A stretch of DNA of 64,000 nucleotides from Gordonibacter sp. 28C (GTDB lineage Bacteria > Actinomycetota > Coriobacteriia > Coriobacteriales > Eggerthellaceae). Location of the stretch: positions 1-64,000 of the forward strand of contig NZ_PPTR01000016.1 in assembly GCF_003339845.1 (NCBI RefSeq). The letters are read 5' to 3'. The position numbers and the translations under genes were made by a program. Below are positions 46,504 to 54,309 of the stretch, piece by piece. The notes under the pieces were generated by a model. That model was given only the letters and a program-made list of their open reading frames with translations. It did not search any database and was not told where the DNA came from. Positions within the stretch are counted from its first letter, which is position 1, and every line of letters starts with the position of its first letter.

Positions 46504-46608
46504 AGCGGCGAATATAGTATGAATTGCTAAGCGCCCGAACGGTACGCAGTTACCTCCCTCGGGCGTTTTGCATTGCCCCGGCAGCGTCGTGATGCCGAGA
46601 GGTGCAGG

Positions 46609-46785
46609 CTACGCCGTCTGGGCGCCGGAAGCGGCGTCGTCGTCCTCTTCCACGCGGCCGCGGATCTTCTTCACGGTGCGGCCGAGCATGCCGCCGAGCT
46701 TGGGGAGGTTCTTGGGGCCGAAGATAATGAGCACGACCGCAAGGATCAGGATCAGTTCGGGCAGTCCCATGCCGAAGATTTTCAT
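46609..46785 (-). CDS. tatA: Sec-independent protein translocase subunit TatA
   Basis: 58 residues. The N-terminal membrane helix LPELILILAVVLIIFGP ends in the FGPKNLPKLGG motif that marks TatA/TatB, followed by an amphipathic helix and a short acidic tail. It forms the twin-arginine pore that exports folded, often cofactor-containing, proteins. SD AAAGGGGCGG before the ATG at 46785. tatC is not adjacent. It is divergent from a TetR gene, with palindromic sites overlapping its promoter region. Confidence 0.92.
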   Translation of the reverse strand: MKIFGMGLPELILILAVVLIIFGPKNLPKLGGMLGRTVKKIRGRVEEDDDAASGAQTA

Positions 46786-46917
46786 TTGTCCGCCCCTTTC
46801 GCGGTCGATCGCACTTGAGCATCCTTGGTTTTCGCGCGATACGGGGTGCCGACGCGTTTGGCGCGGGCCTGGCGGGCCCGCATGCCGTCGCTCCTCGCAT
46901 GCGCATGTCGTTTCCAA

Positions 46918-46995
46918 TAGTATAGCAGCCATAATTTTATAGTGACTATAAAATTGATGCAAATAAATAGTTGCATCGCAAAACTTCCGTATAAT
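46918..46995. promoter_or_regulatory. tatA/tetR divergent promoters with two palindromic operators
   Basis: AATTTTATAG-TGA-CTATAAAATT (46933-46955) is a perfect 10-bp inverted repeat. GATGCAA-N8-TTGCATC (46956-46977) directly follows. A minus -10 TATACT (46923-46918) for tatA puts its -35 region inside the first palindrome; a plus -10 TATAAT (46990-46995) for tetR puts its -35 region over the second. Confidence 0.6.
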
Positions 46996-47037
46996 GCAGG
47001 AAAAGCGCGAACGATCCGAGAAGGGGAGGGCCAAGGC

Positions 47038-47703
47038 ATGGCCAAGCCGAACCAGGCGAGCAACGTGCCGACGGGAACTGCCGATGAGGCTCCGGTGGAA
47101 TCCTTGCGCGAGCGGAAGCGCCGCGAGACGCGTGCCGCCATCGAGCATGCGGCCATCTCGCTGGTGGACGAGCTGGGCTACGACAACGTGACCGTGTCCA
47201 TGATCAGCGAGCGCGCGGTGGTGTCGCAGGGCACGTTCTTCAACTACTTTCCCACGAAGGACGCCGCCATCGTGGGGTTGGGCCCCGTGAACCTCGATCC
47301 AGCCGCCGTCCACGCCGCTTACGACCGCCTTGCGCCCGCCACGCCTTACCACGCCACGCTCATGCTCTTCCTGAAGGTGGTGCGCGACTTGGACTGGACC
47401 AGCGAGATCGCCGCCATGCGCGCCCGCCTGGTGGCCCAGACGCCTGCGCTCATGAAGCTGTTCTTAGATGCCACGTTCGGGTTTGTGGCCGACTTCCGCA
47501 GCATCCTCGCCGCGTACCTTGAACGGCATCCCGAGATCCGCACCTGCGCCGACGATCTCACGGCCGCCGAGGAGGCGAACCTGGTGGTGGCGCAGGCGCT
47601 CGAGGCGGCCAAGTTCGCGCTCGCCCGAACGGCGGCCGACCCCGGCGCCCCGTTCCCCGAAGCCGCCGATGTGGAAGCCGTCGTCAGGAGGATCGTGGGG
47701 TAA
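47038..47703 (+). CDS. TetR-family transcriptional regulator
   Basis: 221 residues. The N-terminal TetR helix-turn-helix (about 25-72) reads RETRAAIEHAAISLVDELGY, then VSMISERAVVSQGTFFNYFPTKDA, typical of the family. The C-terminal ligand domain is unassigned. The ATG at 47038 follows AAGGGGAGGG; the longer frame from 46942 would begin inside the palindrome and is rejected. It probably represses itself and perhaps tatA through the palindromes at 46933-46977. The ligand is unknown. Confidence 0.88.
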   Translation: MAKPNQASNVPTGTADEAPVESLRERKRRETRAAIEHAAISLVDELGYDNVTVSMISERAVVSQGTFFNYFPTKDAAIVGLGPVNLDPAAVHAAYDRLAPATPYHATLMLFLKVVRDLDWTSEIAAMRARLVAQTPALMKLFLDATFGFVADFRSILAAYLERHPEIRTCADDLTAAEEANLVVAQALEAAKFALARTAADPGAPFPEAADVEAVVRRIVG

Positions 47704-47832
47704 GGCGCATCTCCTGCGTGAAAATGCGCGCATGAGCAAGCGCGGGCTTTCCGAAACCCGTACAATAGGGAATTGCGAATGGAAAGGTGCGCTTCGCCGC
47801 AGTCGGCGCGTCTCTTAGACGAAGGAGATCGT

Positions 47833-48303
47833 ATGTCCTGTGAACAGAAGAACCCGGTCATCGGCATCATCATGGGCTCCGAGAGCGACATGCCCGCCAT
47901 GGAGCCGTGCATGAAGCAGCTCGACGAATTCGGCGTGCCCTACGAGGTGAAGGTGGCCAGCGCCCACCGCAAGCCGACCGAGGTGCACGACTGGGCCAGC
48001 ACGGCCCACGAGCGCGGCATCCGCGTGATCATCGCGGCCGCGGGCAAGGCGGCCCATCTGGGCGGCGTCGTGGCGGCCTATACGCCCAACCCGGTTATCA
48101 CCGTGCCCATGAAGACGAGCGACCTGGGCGGTTTGGATTCGCTGCTGTCCATGGTGCAGATGCCCTCCGGCGTGCCGGTGGCGTGCGTGGCCATCAACGG
48201 CGCGAAGAACGCCGCCATCCTGGCCGTGCAGATCATGGGCACGGGCTGCGACGGCGCCCGCCAGAAGATCATCGACTTCAAGAAGGCCATGGCCGAGGCG
48301 TAG
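47833..48303 (+). CDS. purE: N5-carboxyaminoimidazole ribonucleotide mutase (PurE, class I)
   Basis: 156 residues. Contains the substrate loop [18 protein letters not shown] with the catalytic His, and [17 protein letters not shown]. It moves the carboxyl group of N5-CAIR to give CAIR in de novo purine synthesis. SD GAAGGAGATC before the ATG; the 20-residue extension to 47773 is rejected. No purK is adjacent. It lies 39 bp before iorA, though a metabolic link is not evident. Confidence 0.95.
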   Translation: MSCEQKNPVIGIIMGSESDMPAMEPCMKQLDEFGVPYEVKVASAHRKPTEVHDWASTAHERGIRVIIAAAGKAAHLGGVVAAYTPNPVITVPMKTSDLGGLDSLLSMVQMPSGVPVACVAINGAKNAAILAVQIMGTGCDGARQKIIDFKKAMAEA

Positions 48304-48342
48304 ATCGGCTACCGGGGGCGAGAGACGGGACAGGCAAGAAGC

Positions 48343-50364
48343 ATGACGAAGAAACTGCTGATGGGAAACGAGGCGTTCGCGCATGCGGCGCTCGAAGCGG
48401 GCGTGCGCGTGGTGGCGGGCTATCCGGGCACGCCGTCGTCCGAGCTCATCGAGACGGTGGCGAAGCTGCACGCGTCCGGCGCGGCGCGCGGCGTTCACGT
48501 GGAGTGGTCGACGAACGAGAAAAGCGCGCTCGAGCTGCTGGCCGGCGCGTCCTATACCGGCGCGCGTTGCCTGTTCACCTGCAAGCAGGTCGGCCTCAAC
48601 GTGGCCAGCGACCCGCTCATGAGCCTGAACTACGTGGGCGTGAAGGGGGGCACGGTGCTGTTCGTGGCCGACGACCCGGGTCCCATCTCGTCGCAGACCG
48701 AGCAGGACACCCGCCGCTTCGCGGCCTTCGCGAAGATGCCCGTGCTCGACCCGTCCACGCCCGACGAGGGTTTCGCCATGATGAGGGCCGCGTTCGACCT
48801 GTCCGAGCGCTACCACACGCCCGTCATCGTGCGTCCCACCACGCGCATCAACCACGCGTCCACGTTCTTCGAGGTGGCCGACGCTACCGATGCGCGGCCC
48901 GTGCCCGACGAGGGTTTCGAGCGCGACCCGAAGTGGATCATCTTCCCGCGCCGCGCCTACCAGGCGCACGGCGAGATCAACGAGCGGCTTGCGCAGATCG
49001 CGCGCGACTTCGCGCACGAGCCCGCCCTTGCTGCGTTCAACCCGATGGTTGAAGGCGGTGCGACGAGCGAGGGCACGCCGCGTCTGGGCATCGTGGCCGG
49101 CGGCGTATCGGCGGCCTACGCCCGCGAGGCGCTGCGCATGGTGGAGACTCGCGCGGCCGAGCACGGCATCGAAGTGCCGGCCTACCGTTTTTGGCAGGTG
49201 GGCACGCCGTTCCCGTTCCCCGAGGACGCCGCCGCGCGCTTCGCCGAGGGCCTGGAGCAGGTGCTCGTGCTGGAAGAACTCGACCACGTGCTGGAGGACG
49301 AACTGCTCAAGCACGCCGGGCGTGCGCACGCGCCCTATCAGGTGAAGGGCAAGCTCACCGGCGACGCGCGCGATCGCGGCGAGAACGACGTGGACGACGT
49401 CGCCGCCCGCTTGGCGCGGTTCCTGGGCGTGGCCGAGGCGGCTGCGGCCGGCGAGCCCCTGGCGTACGACACCGCGGACGACCCGCTGCCGGTGCGGCCG
49501 CCCGTGCTGTGCGCCGGCTGCCCCCATCGCGGCAGCTTCTACGCGGTGAAGCGCGCGCTGGGCAAGGCACCCGCCGTGCTGTGCGGCGACATCGGCTGTT
49601 ACACGCTGGGCAACGCCATGCCGCTCGATGCGGTGGACACGTGCCTGTGCATGGGCGCGGGCATCACCATGGCGCAGGGCTTTGCCGTGGCCGAGCCGCA
49701 CAAGAAGCACGTGTCGTTCGTGGGCGACTCCACGTTCTTCGCCAGCGGCCTGCCGGGCATCGTGAACGCCGTGTACAACGGCCACGATATAACCGTGTGC
49801 GTGCTGGACAACGCCACCACAGCCATGACCGGCTCGCAGCCGCACCCCGGCACCGGGGTCACGCTCATGGGCCCGAAGCGCGAGCCCGTTTCCATCGAGC
49901 GCGTGCTGGAGGCCGTGGGCTTCGGCTGCATCGTGCACGCCGACCCGCTCGACCTCGAAGGCTCCGTCGCGGCGGCGAAGGAGGCGCTCGACTACGAGGG
50001 CCCCTCGGCCGTTCTGTTCGAGTCGCCGTGCGTGCAGCTGGTGAAGCCGGGCGCTCCCGCGACCGTCGACGCCGACGCGTGCACGGGCTGCAAGAAGTGC
50101 ATCACCGAGATCGGCTGCCCCGGCATCGGCTTCGACGCCGACGCGCGCGGGCCGAAGAGCCGCGAGCGCGGCCAGGCGTTCGTCGACGCCAGCCTGTGCA
50201 ACGGCTGCGGCCTGTGCACGCAGGTGTGTCCCTTCGACGCGCTCTGTCATCCTGAGCGGAGCGCGCAGCGCGGAGTCGAAGGATCTCGCCCAGGATCCTT
50301 CGACTCCGGCGGCAATGCCGCCTCCGCTCAGGATGACAAGTTGGAAAGGGGTTCCCATGCGTAA
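48343..50364 (+). CDS. iorA: Indolepyruvate:ferredoxin oxidoreductase alpha subunit
   Basis: 673 residues. Oxidatively decarboxylates indole-, phenyl- and hydroxyphenylpyruvate to aryl-acetyl-CoA, reducing ferredoxin. The pyrimidine domain starts MGNEAFAHAALEAGVRVVAGYPG; the TPP-binding half has GDIGCYTLGNAMP and VGDSTFFASGLPG. The ferredoxin-like end has CTGCKKCITEIGCPG and CNGCGLCTQVCPFDAL, sites for two 4Fe-4S clusters. IorA normally stops near there. In this protein the last 39 residues (CHPERSAQRGVEGS onward) come from two opposed copies of a dispersed repeat. It overlaps iorB by 8 nt. Confidence 0.95.
   Translation: MTKKLLMGNEAFAHAALEAGVRVVAGYPGTPSSELIETVAKLHASGAARGVHVEWSTNEKSALELLAGASYTGARCLFTCKQVGLNVASDPLMSLNYVGVKGGTVLFVADDPGPISSQTEQDTRRFAAFAKMPVLDPSTPDEGFAMMRAAFDLSERYHTPVIVRPTTRINHASTFFEVADATDARPVPDEGFERDPKWIIFPRRAYQAHGEINERLAQIARDFAHEPALAAFNPMVEGGATSEGTPRLGIVAGGVSAAYAREALRMVETRAAEHGIEVPAYRFWQVGTPFPFPEDAAARFAEGLEQVLVLEELDHVLEDELLKHAGRAHAPYQVKGKLTGDARDRGENDVDDVAARLARFLGVAEAAAAGEPLAYDTADDPLPVRPPVLCAGCPHRGSFYAVKRALGKAPAVLCGDIGCYTLGNAMPLDAVDTCLCMGAGITMAQGFAVAEPHKKHVSFVGDSTFFASGLPGIVNAVYNGHDITVCVLDNATTAMTGSQPHPGTGVTLMGPKREPVSIERVLEAVGFGCIVHADPLDLEGSVAAAKEALDYEGPSAVLFESPCVQLVKPGAPATVDADACTGCKKCITEIGCPGIGFDADARGPKSRERGQAFVDASLCNGCGLCTQVCPFDALCHPERSAQRGVEGSRPGSFDSGGNAASAQDDKLERGSHA
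50245..50338. repeat. Opposed pair of dispersed repeats forming the IorA C-terminus
   Basis: A direct copy at 50245-50285 and an inverted copy at 50293-50338 lie 7 bp apart and end 19 bp before the iorB start. They code for the last residues of iorA and could fold into a long hairpin just upstream of the iorB ribosome-binding site. Confidence 0.88.
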
Positions 50365-50968
50365 CGTTCTGCTTGCCGGCGTGGGCGGTCAGGGGACCGT
50401 GCTCGCGGCCAAGGTTCTGGCCCAAGCCGCCCAGAGCAAGGGGTGGAAGGTGCGCACGGCCGAGACCATCGGCATGGCGCAGCGCGGCGGCAACGTGGTG
50501 TCGCATGTGCGCATGGGGGATCGCGGCGAGGACGTGTTCGCCCCGCTGCTGGCCGAGCGCTCGGCCGACCTCGTCATCGCGTTCGAGCCGGCCGAAGCCG
50601 CGCGCGTGCTGCCGTTCCTCGCCCCCGAAGGCGTGCTGGTCACGGCAACGACGGCGCTCCAGCCCGTCACGGCCGCGTTGGCGGCGAAGCCCTATCGGGC
50701 CTCCGCCATCGTGCGTCGTCTCGAAAGCCAGCTGGCGGACACGGCCGCAACGTTCGTGGCCGTTGACGACGCTGCGCTCACCGAGCGCGTGGGAAGCCGC
50801 AAGGTGCTCAACACGGTGCTGCTCGCCAGCGCATTGGCCGCCGGGCATATCGAGCTCGACCTAGACGATTTGCGCAGCGCCGTCGAGGTGTGCGTCAAGC
50901 CCCGCTTCGTCGCTCTCAACCTGGCCGCGATCGACGAGGTGGCCGCTTCCTGTCGACAAGGCTCGTAA
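50357..50968 (+). CDS. iorB: Indolepyruvate:ferredoxin oxidoreductase beta subunit
   Basis: 203 residues of the pyruvate-ferredoxin oxidoreductase gamma-type fold: MRNVLLAGVGGQGTVLAAKV, then ETIGMAQRGGNVVSHVR, and DRG/VLVTATTALQPV in the middle. It pairs with IorA. The ATG at 50357 has GGAAAGGGG upstream, placed just after the repeat hairpin. Followed 168 bp later by a diguanylate cyclase and then paaK. Confidence 0.94.
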   Translation: MRNVLLAGVGGQGTVLAAKVLAQAAQSKGWKVRTAETIGMAQRGGNVVSHVRMGDRGEDVFAPLLAERSADLVIAFEPAEAARVLPFLAPEGVLVTATTALQPVTAALAAKPYRASAIVRRLESQLADTAATFVAVDDAALTERVGSRKVLNTVLLASALAAGHIELDLDDLRSAVEVCVKPRFVALNLAAIDEVAASCRQGS

Positions 50969-51035
50969 CGCAGGCAACGCGCCCTTTCCGCCTCTTAATC
51001 AACACCCCCTCCGATGCTAATCGAGAGGGGATGCT

Positions 51036-51041
51036 GGTATA
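51036..51041 (+). promoter_or_regulatory. -10 box of the SnoaL-GGDEF gene
   Basis: TATACT preceded by TGG, about 95 nt before the ATG at 51137. It supports transcription separate from iorAB. Confidence 0.4.
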
Positions 51042-51136
51042 CTGATGAGATTGAAGCATCGGTTGAAATTCCAAGGGAAAGAGCTCGGTGCGCAGCGAAG
51101 ATTTCGGGTGTTCCCTGGGTCGAAAGCGAGGCGGCA

Positions 51137-52123
51137 ATGCGGCAGGAAATGGATCGTGCGTGGCTCGACCAAGCGGTTCAAATGACGCAAGCGCTGTGGC
51201 GCGCCTATGTCATCGAGCCCTCGGACGAAGGCCTCCAGCTCATTCTCTCATCCCTTGACCCTGGCGAGCTTTCCCTCATCGGCACGGGCAAGCACGAGTT
51301 CTACGTCGATTTCGACTCGTTCATCCAGGGATACCAAAACGACCAGGCGGAGTCGCAGGGCATCACGTTCGAGATACTCGACGAGTACTACGAGGCGCGC
51401 CAGCTCGGCTCTGACTCGTGCATCGTGTTCGGCACGCTGTGGGTTCGCGAGAAAGCCGACCAACCCAAACCGCTGCTCGTGGAGATGGACACGCGTTTCA
51501 CCCTGGCGTTTCGCCGCGAGGGCGACCGGTGGCTGGTCACGCACCTGCACCACTCCATGCCGAACGCCGATCAGCAGCGCGACGAGTACTACCCCAAAAC
51601 CGTCACCGAGCAGGCGAACGCCGCACTCAAGTACTCCAAGGCGCTGGAGCGCCGGGCCGAGCTCGACTCCATGACCGAGCTGCTGAACCACGCGGCGTTC
51701 GAGAAGTACGTGGCGTCGGAGCTTATCGACGGCGGCGCGGGCAGCGCGTTCTTCATGATCGACCTCGATTACTTCAAAACGGTGAACGACACGCTGGGAC
51801 ACCCCGAGGGCGACCGGGTCATCCGGGAGTTCGCCGACGTGCTGGGGCAGGTGTTCGCGCGCGACGCGCTGCTCGGCCGGCTGGGCGGCGACGAGTTCGC
51901 CGTGTTCACCACGTGCGAGGTTTCGGTCGAAGAGGCGGAGGCCAAAGCGCAGGAGCTCATCGATTGCTGGAAAGGGCGTTCGCAGGGCAGGCCGGTGCGT
52001 TTGGGATGCTCGGTGGGCATCGTGCGGGCCGTTCGCGGCGACACGTTCTACGATCTGTACCGAGCGGCTGACGGGGCGCTGTACGAAAGCAAGCGTGGGG
52101 GCAGGGGCAGGTTCAGCTGGTAG
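51137..52123 (+). CDS. Cytosolic diguanylate cyclase with N-terminal SnoaL-like domain
   Basis: 328 residues. Residues about 10-155 look like a SnoaL/NTF2-like cone fold (RWLVTHLHHSMPN at its end), a possible small-ligand sensor. A short linker helix precedes the GGDEF domain: FMIDLDYFKTVNDTLGHPEGD, active site LGRLGGDEFAVF, and a C-terminal AADGALYESKRGGR. There is no membrane helix. The I-site RxxD is absent (ARDA at that position), so product inhibition may be lost. The ATG at 51137 follows GAGGCGG; the longer frame begins upstream of the promoter and is rejected. Confidence 0.85.
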   Translation: MRQEMDRAWLDQAVQMTQALWRAYVIEPSDEGLQLILSSLDPGELSLIGTGKHEFYVDFDSFIQGYQNDQAESQGITFEILDEYYEARQLGSDSCIVFGTLWVREKADQPKPLLVEMDTRFTLAFRREGDRWLVTHLHHSMPNADQQRDEYYPKTVTEQANAALKYSKALERRAELDSMTELLNHAAFEKYVASELIDGGAGSAFFMIDLDYFKTVNDTLGHPEGDRVIREFADVLGQVFARDALLGRLGGDEFAVFTTCEVSVEEAEAKAQELIDCWKGRSQGRPVRLGCSVGIVRAVRGDTFYDLYRAADGALYESKRGGRGRFSW

Positions 52124-52360
52124 GCGTCGCCGCCGGCTTCGCGCCGTCTTTTATGCCCCGTCATCCTGAAAAACCGCTCTTGTTTCTTTGCTTTCTCCGC
52201 GTGTTCGCCTAAAATGAACGTATGGAATTCGCATCCGACATCCTCTCCACCCCAGCCGTGGTTTCGGCGGGGCGATGGCTTTAGCTTCAAGACTCGCGCT
52301 TGGCGGGCTTGAAGCATCTTTGCACCCGGTAGAAGACCATCGTCTGAGAAGAGGATCACC

Positions 52361-53596
52361 ATGCAGATCACCAACGATCAGTTCGCGCTTATCAAAGACC
52401 AGTTCAAAACCCTGAAAGAGCGTTCGCCGTTCTACGCCATGAAGTTCGAGGGCATCGACCTTGCCGACGTGCAAACCCAGGAAGACTTCGAGAAGCTGCC
52501 GTTCTCCGAGAAGGACGACCTGCGCCGCGTGTATCCGCTGGGCCTGCAGGCCGTGCCCGACGAGGAGGTCGTGCGCATCCACTCGTCCTCGGGCACTACG
52601 GGCACGCCGGTCATCATCCCCTACACGCAGCAGGACGTCACCGACTGGGCCATCCAGTTCGCGCGCTGCTACGAGATGGCGGGCATCACGAACCGCGACC
52701 GCATCCAGATCACGCCGGGCTACGGCCTGTGGACGGCGGGCATCGGCTTCCAGCTGGGCGCCGAGCGCCTGGGCGCCATGGCCATCCCCATGGGGCCGGG
52801 CAACACCGAGAAGCAGCTGCGCATGATGCAGGACCTGAAGTCCACCGTGCTGTGCGCCACCAGCTCCTACGCGCTGCTTCTGGCCGAAGCCATCGCCGAG
52901 CAGGGCATCGGCGACAATATCTGCCTGCGCAAGGGCGTCATCGGATCCGAGCGCTGGGGCGACAAGATGCGCAAGCGCATTGCCGACGAGCTGGGGGTGG
53001 AGCTGTACGACATCTACGGCCTGACCGAGATATACGGTCCCGGCATCGGCATCTCGTGCGACGAGCACAACGGCATGCACATCTGGGACGACTACGTGTA
53101 CTGCGAGATCGTCGATCCCAAGACGGGCAAGAACGTGCCCGACGGCGAGTCGGGAGAGCTGGTCATCACCACGCTGCGCAAGCAGGGCGCGCCGCTCATC
53201 CGCTACCGCACGCACGACCTCACGCGCATCCTGCCCGGCGACTGCGCCTGCGGATCGCACCATCCGCGCATCGACATCCTCATCGGCCGCACCGACGACA
53301 TGGTGAAGGTGAAGGGCGTGAACATGTTCCCCGCGCAGATCGAGGAGGTCATCCGCTTCACCGACGGCGCCTCGTCGGAGTACCAGGTGATGATCGACCA
53401 CCTGTTCGGCAAGGACATACTCACGGTGTTCTTCGAAACCGAGGCCACCGGCGAGGATAAGAAGAAGGTCGAGGAGGAGCTCGCGTTCATCTTCAAGGGC
53501 AAGATCGGCTGCACGCCGGTCGCCAAGGGCGTCGCCATCGGCGAGCTGCCCCGTTCCGAGAAGAAGACCCAGCGCATTTTCGACAACCGCTACTAA
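52361..53596 (+). CDS. paaK: Phenylacetate-CoA ligase
   Basis: 411 residues of the adenylate-forming family. Has the P-loop SSSGTTGTPVI (about 83-93), YGLTEIYGPGIG, the hinge YRTHDLTRIL and the CoA/lysine domain GRTDDMVKVKGVNMFPAQIEE. Interconverts aryl acids and aryl-CoA. Archaeal and anaerobic bacterial genomes often pair it with iorAB, where it can recover ATP from phenylacetyl- or indoleacetyl-CoA; the same linkage here supports aromatic amino acid fermentation. SD GAAGAGGATC. A hairpin at 53618 follows the stop. Confidence 0.93.
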   Translation: MQITNDQFALIKDQFKTLKERSPFYAMKFEGIDLADVQTQEDFEKLPFSEKDDLRRVYPLGLQAVPDEEVVRIHSSSGTTGTPVIIPYTQQDVTDWAIQFARCYEMAGITNRDRIQITPGYGLWTAGIGFQLGAERLGAMAIPMGPGNTEKQLRMMQDLKSTVLCATSSYALLLAEAIAEQGIGDNICLRKGVIGSERWGDKMRKRIADELGVELYDIYGLTEIYGPGIGISCDEHNGMHIWDDYVYCEIVDPKTGKNVPDGESGELVITTLRKQGAPLIRYRTHDLTRILPGDCACGSHHPRIDILIGRTDDMVKVKGVNMFPAQIEEVIRFTDGASSEYQVMIDHLFGKDILTVFFETEATGEDKKKVEEELAFIFKGKIGCTPVAKGVAIGELPRSEKKTQRIFDNRY

Positions 53597-53617
53597 AACG
53601 CCATTCAACAGCCATTC

Positions 53618-53652
53618 GAGCGCCCGTCGCCCTTCAAAGGCGGCGGGCGCTC
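53618..53652 (+). terminator. Terminator-like hairpin after paaK
   Basis: A 14-bp stem GAGCGCCCGTCGCC / GGCGGCGGGCGCTC with one G-T pair and a 7-nt loop; the T-run is poor. Confidence 0.55.
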
Positions 53653-53755
53653 GTGCTTCGTGGCGAGGTGCGTCGCCGTTTTTCGATGAGCCGAAAAGGT
53701 AATCGATACATCGCAGGCAACGACATCACCGAATTAAAAAAATGCCTCCGTGCGG

Positions 53756-53771
53756 TGTTTCACGTGAAACA
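53756..53771. promoter_or_regulatory. parS: parS chromosome-segregation site (ParB binding)
   Basis: TGTTTCACGTGAAACA is a perfect 16-bp palindrome matching the bacterial parS consensus TGTTNCACGTGAAACA. It lies in the intergenic region between paaK and the symporter leader. ParB loads here and spreads to organise the origin domain. One copy was seen in this window. Confidence 0.92.
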
Positions 53772-53829
53772 TTCGTTCGCTATCAGGCGATTTGCAAACT
53801 TTTTGCATTGCGCCGACGCTCCACTGTGG

Positions 53830-54309
53830 TAAAGTAGTCGCATGAATTCCGCGAAGGGACATATGGCCGTCGAGCAGCGCTGGCGCTTCGAGCTGGCCGT
53901 TGCGGCCGCGTGGCGCTCCTTCGCTCCCCGGTCTTCCGAATCTTTGGCCCCGTTCGCTTCGGGTCGTGCGGCTTCGTCCAACGAGGCTTCCGCTTACCGG
54001 GCCCTTCCTTACTATTCCTACCGATACCTCTAGCACATGGGTTTGCCCGTGGTGTTGCGTCGTGTCGGGCTCCGGCATAGCGCGCCCGTAGCAGGCAAAG
54101 TCATGTGCGCCTTGGAAGTTCCGTCGCTCTGCCGAGCTGCGGAACTTGCCGACGCTGCGAGCTGCTGCAGCGCCGATCCTCGGCTCTTTCATGCTTGCCC
54201 TCACGTGTGAAAGCACGTTCGGCCGCATGACAAGCCGATTATCGACACCGCAGCAGCTCTCGCTGACGTTGGTTCGACCTGCAAGTAAACGAACCAGAAG
54301 GATTCTCTC
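53830..54309 (+). promoter_or_regulatory. Structured leader region of the sodium:solute symporter gene
   Basis: A -10-like TAAAGT (53830-53835) starts a 470-nt leader. After the leader ORF (stop 54031-54033) come CACATG..TTTGCC (54034-54047) pairing with GGCAAA..CATGTG (54094-54107) around an inner CGGGC/GCCCG. Next is a near-perfect hairpin AAGTTCCG-GCTC / GAGC-CGGAACTT (54116-54147), then CGCTGC/GCAGCG (54153-54172). No T-run terminator is seen; the symporter SD is AGAAGGATT. Confidence 0.5.
53842..54033 (+). CDS. Putative tyrosine-rich leader peptide
   Basis: 63 codons from a leaderless ATG at 53842, or 56 from the ATG at 53863, which has a good SD (GAAGGGAC). The end reads AYRALPYYSYRYL with five Tyr in the last twelve codons, and the stop is immediately followed by a long RNA stem. 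The rest is Ala/Ser/Arg-rich and unlike any family I know. This is the form expected of a leader peptide that senses aromatic aminoacyl-tRNA supply. Translation and regulation are inference; it could be a chance frame. Confidence 0.4.
   Translation: MNSAKGHMAVEQRWRFELAVAAAWRSFAPRSSESLAPFASGRAASSNEASAYRALPYYSYRYL

Noticed and set aside
52161-52176. Further copy of the dispersed repeat after the SnoaL-GGDEF gene
   Set aside because: Only the first dozen bases (CGTCATCCTGAA) match, too little to call.
53842-54309. T-box riboswitch before the symporter
   Set aside because: The conserved TGGNACCGCG T-box sequence and an antiterminator/terminator pair are missing.
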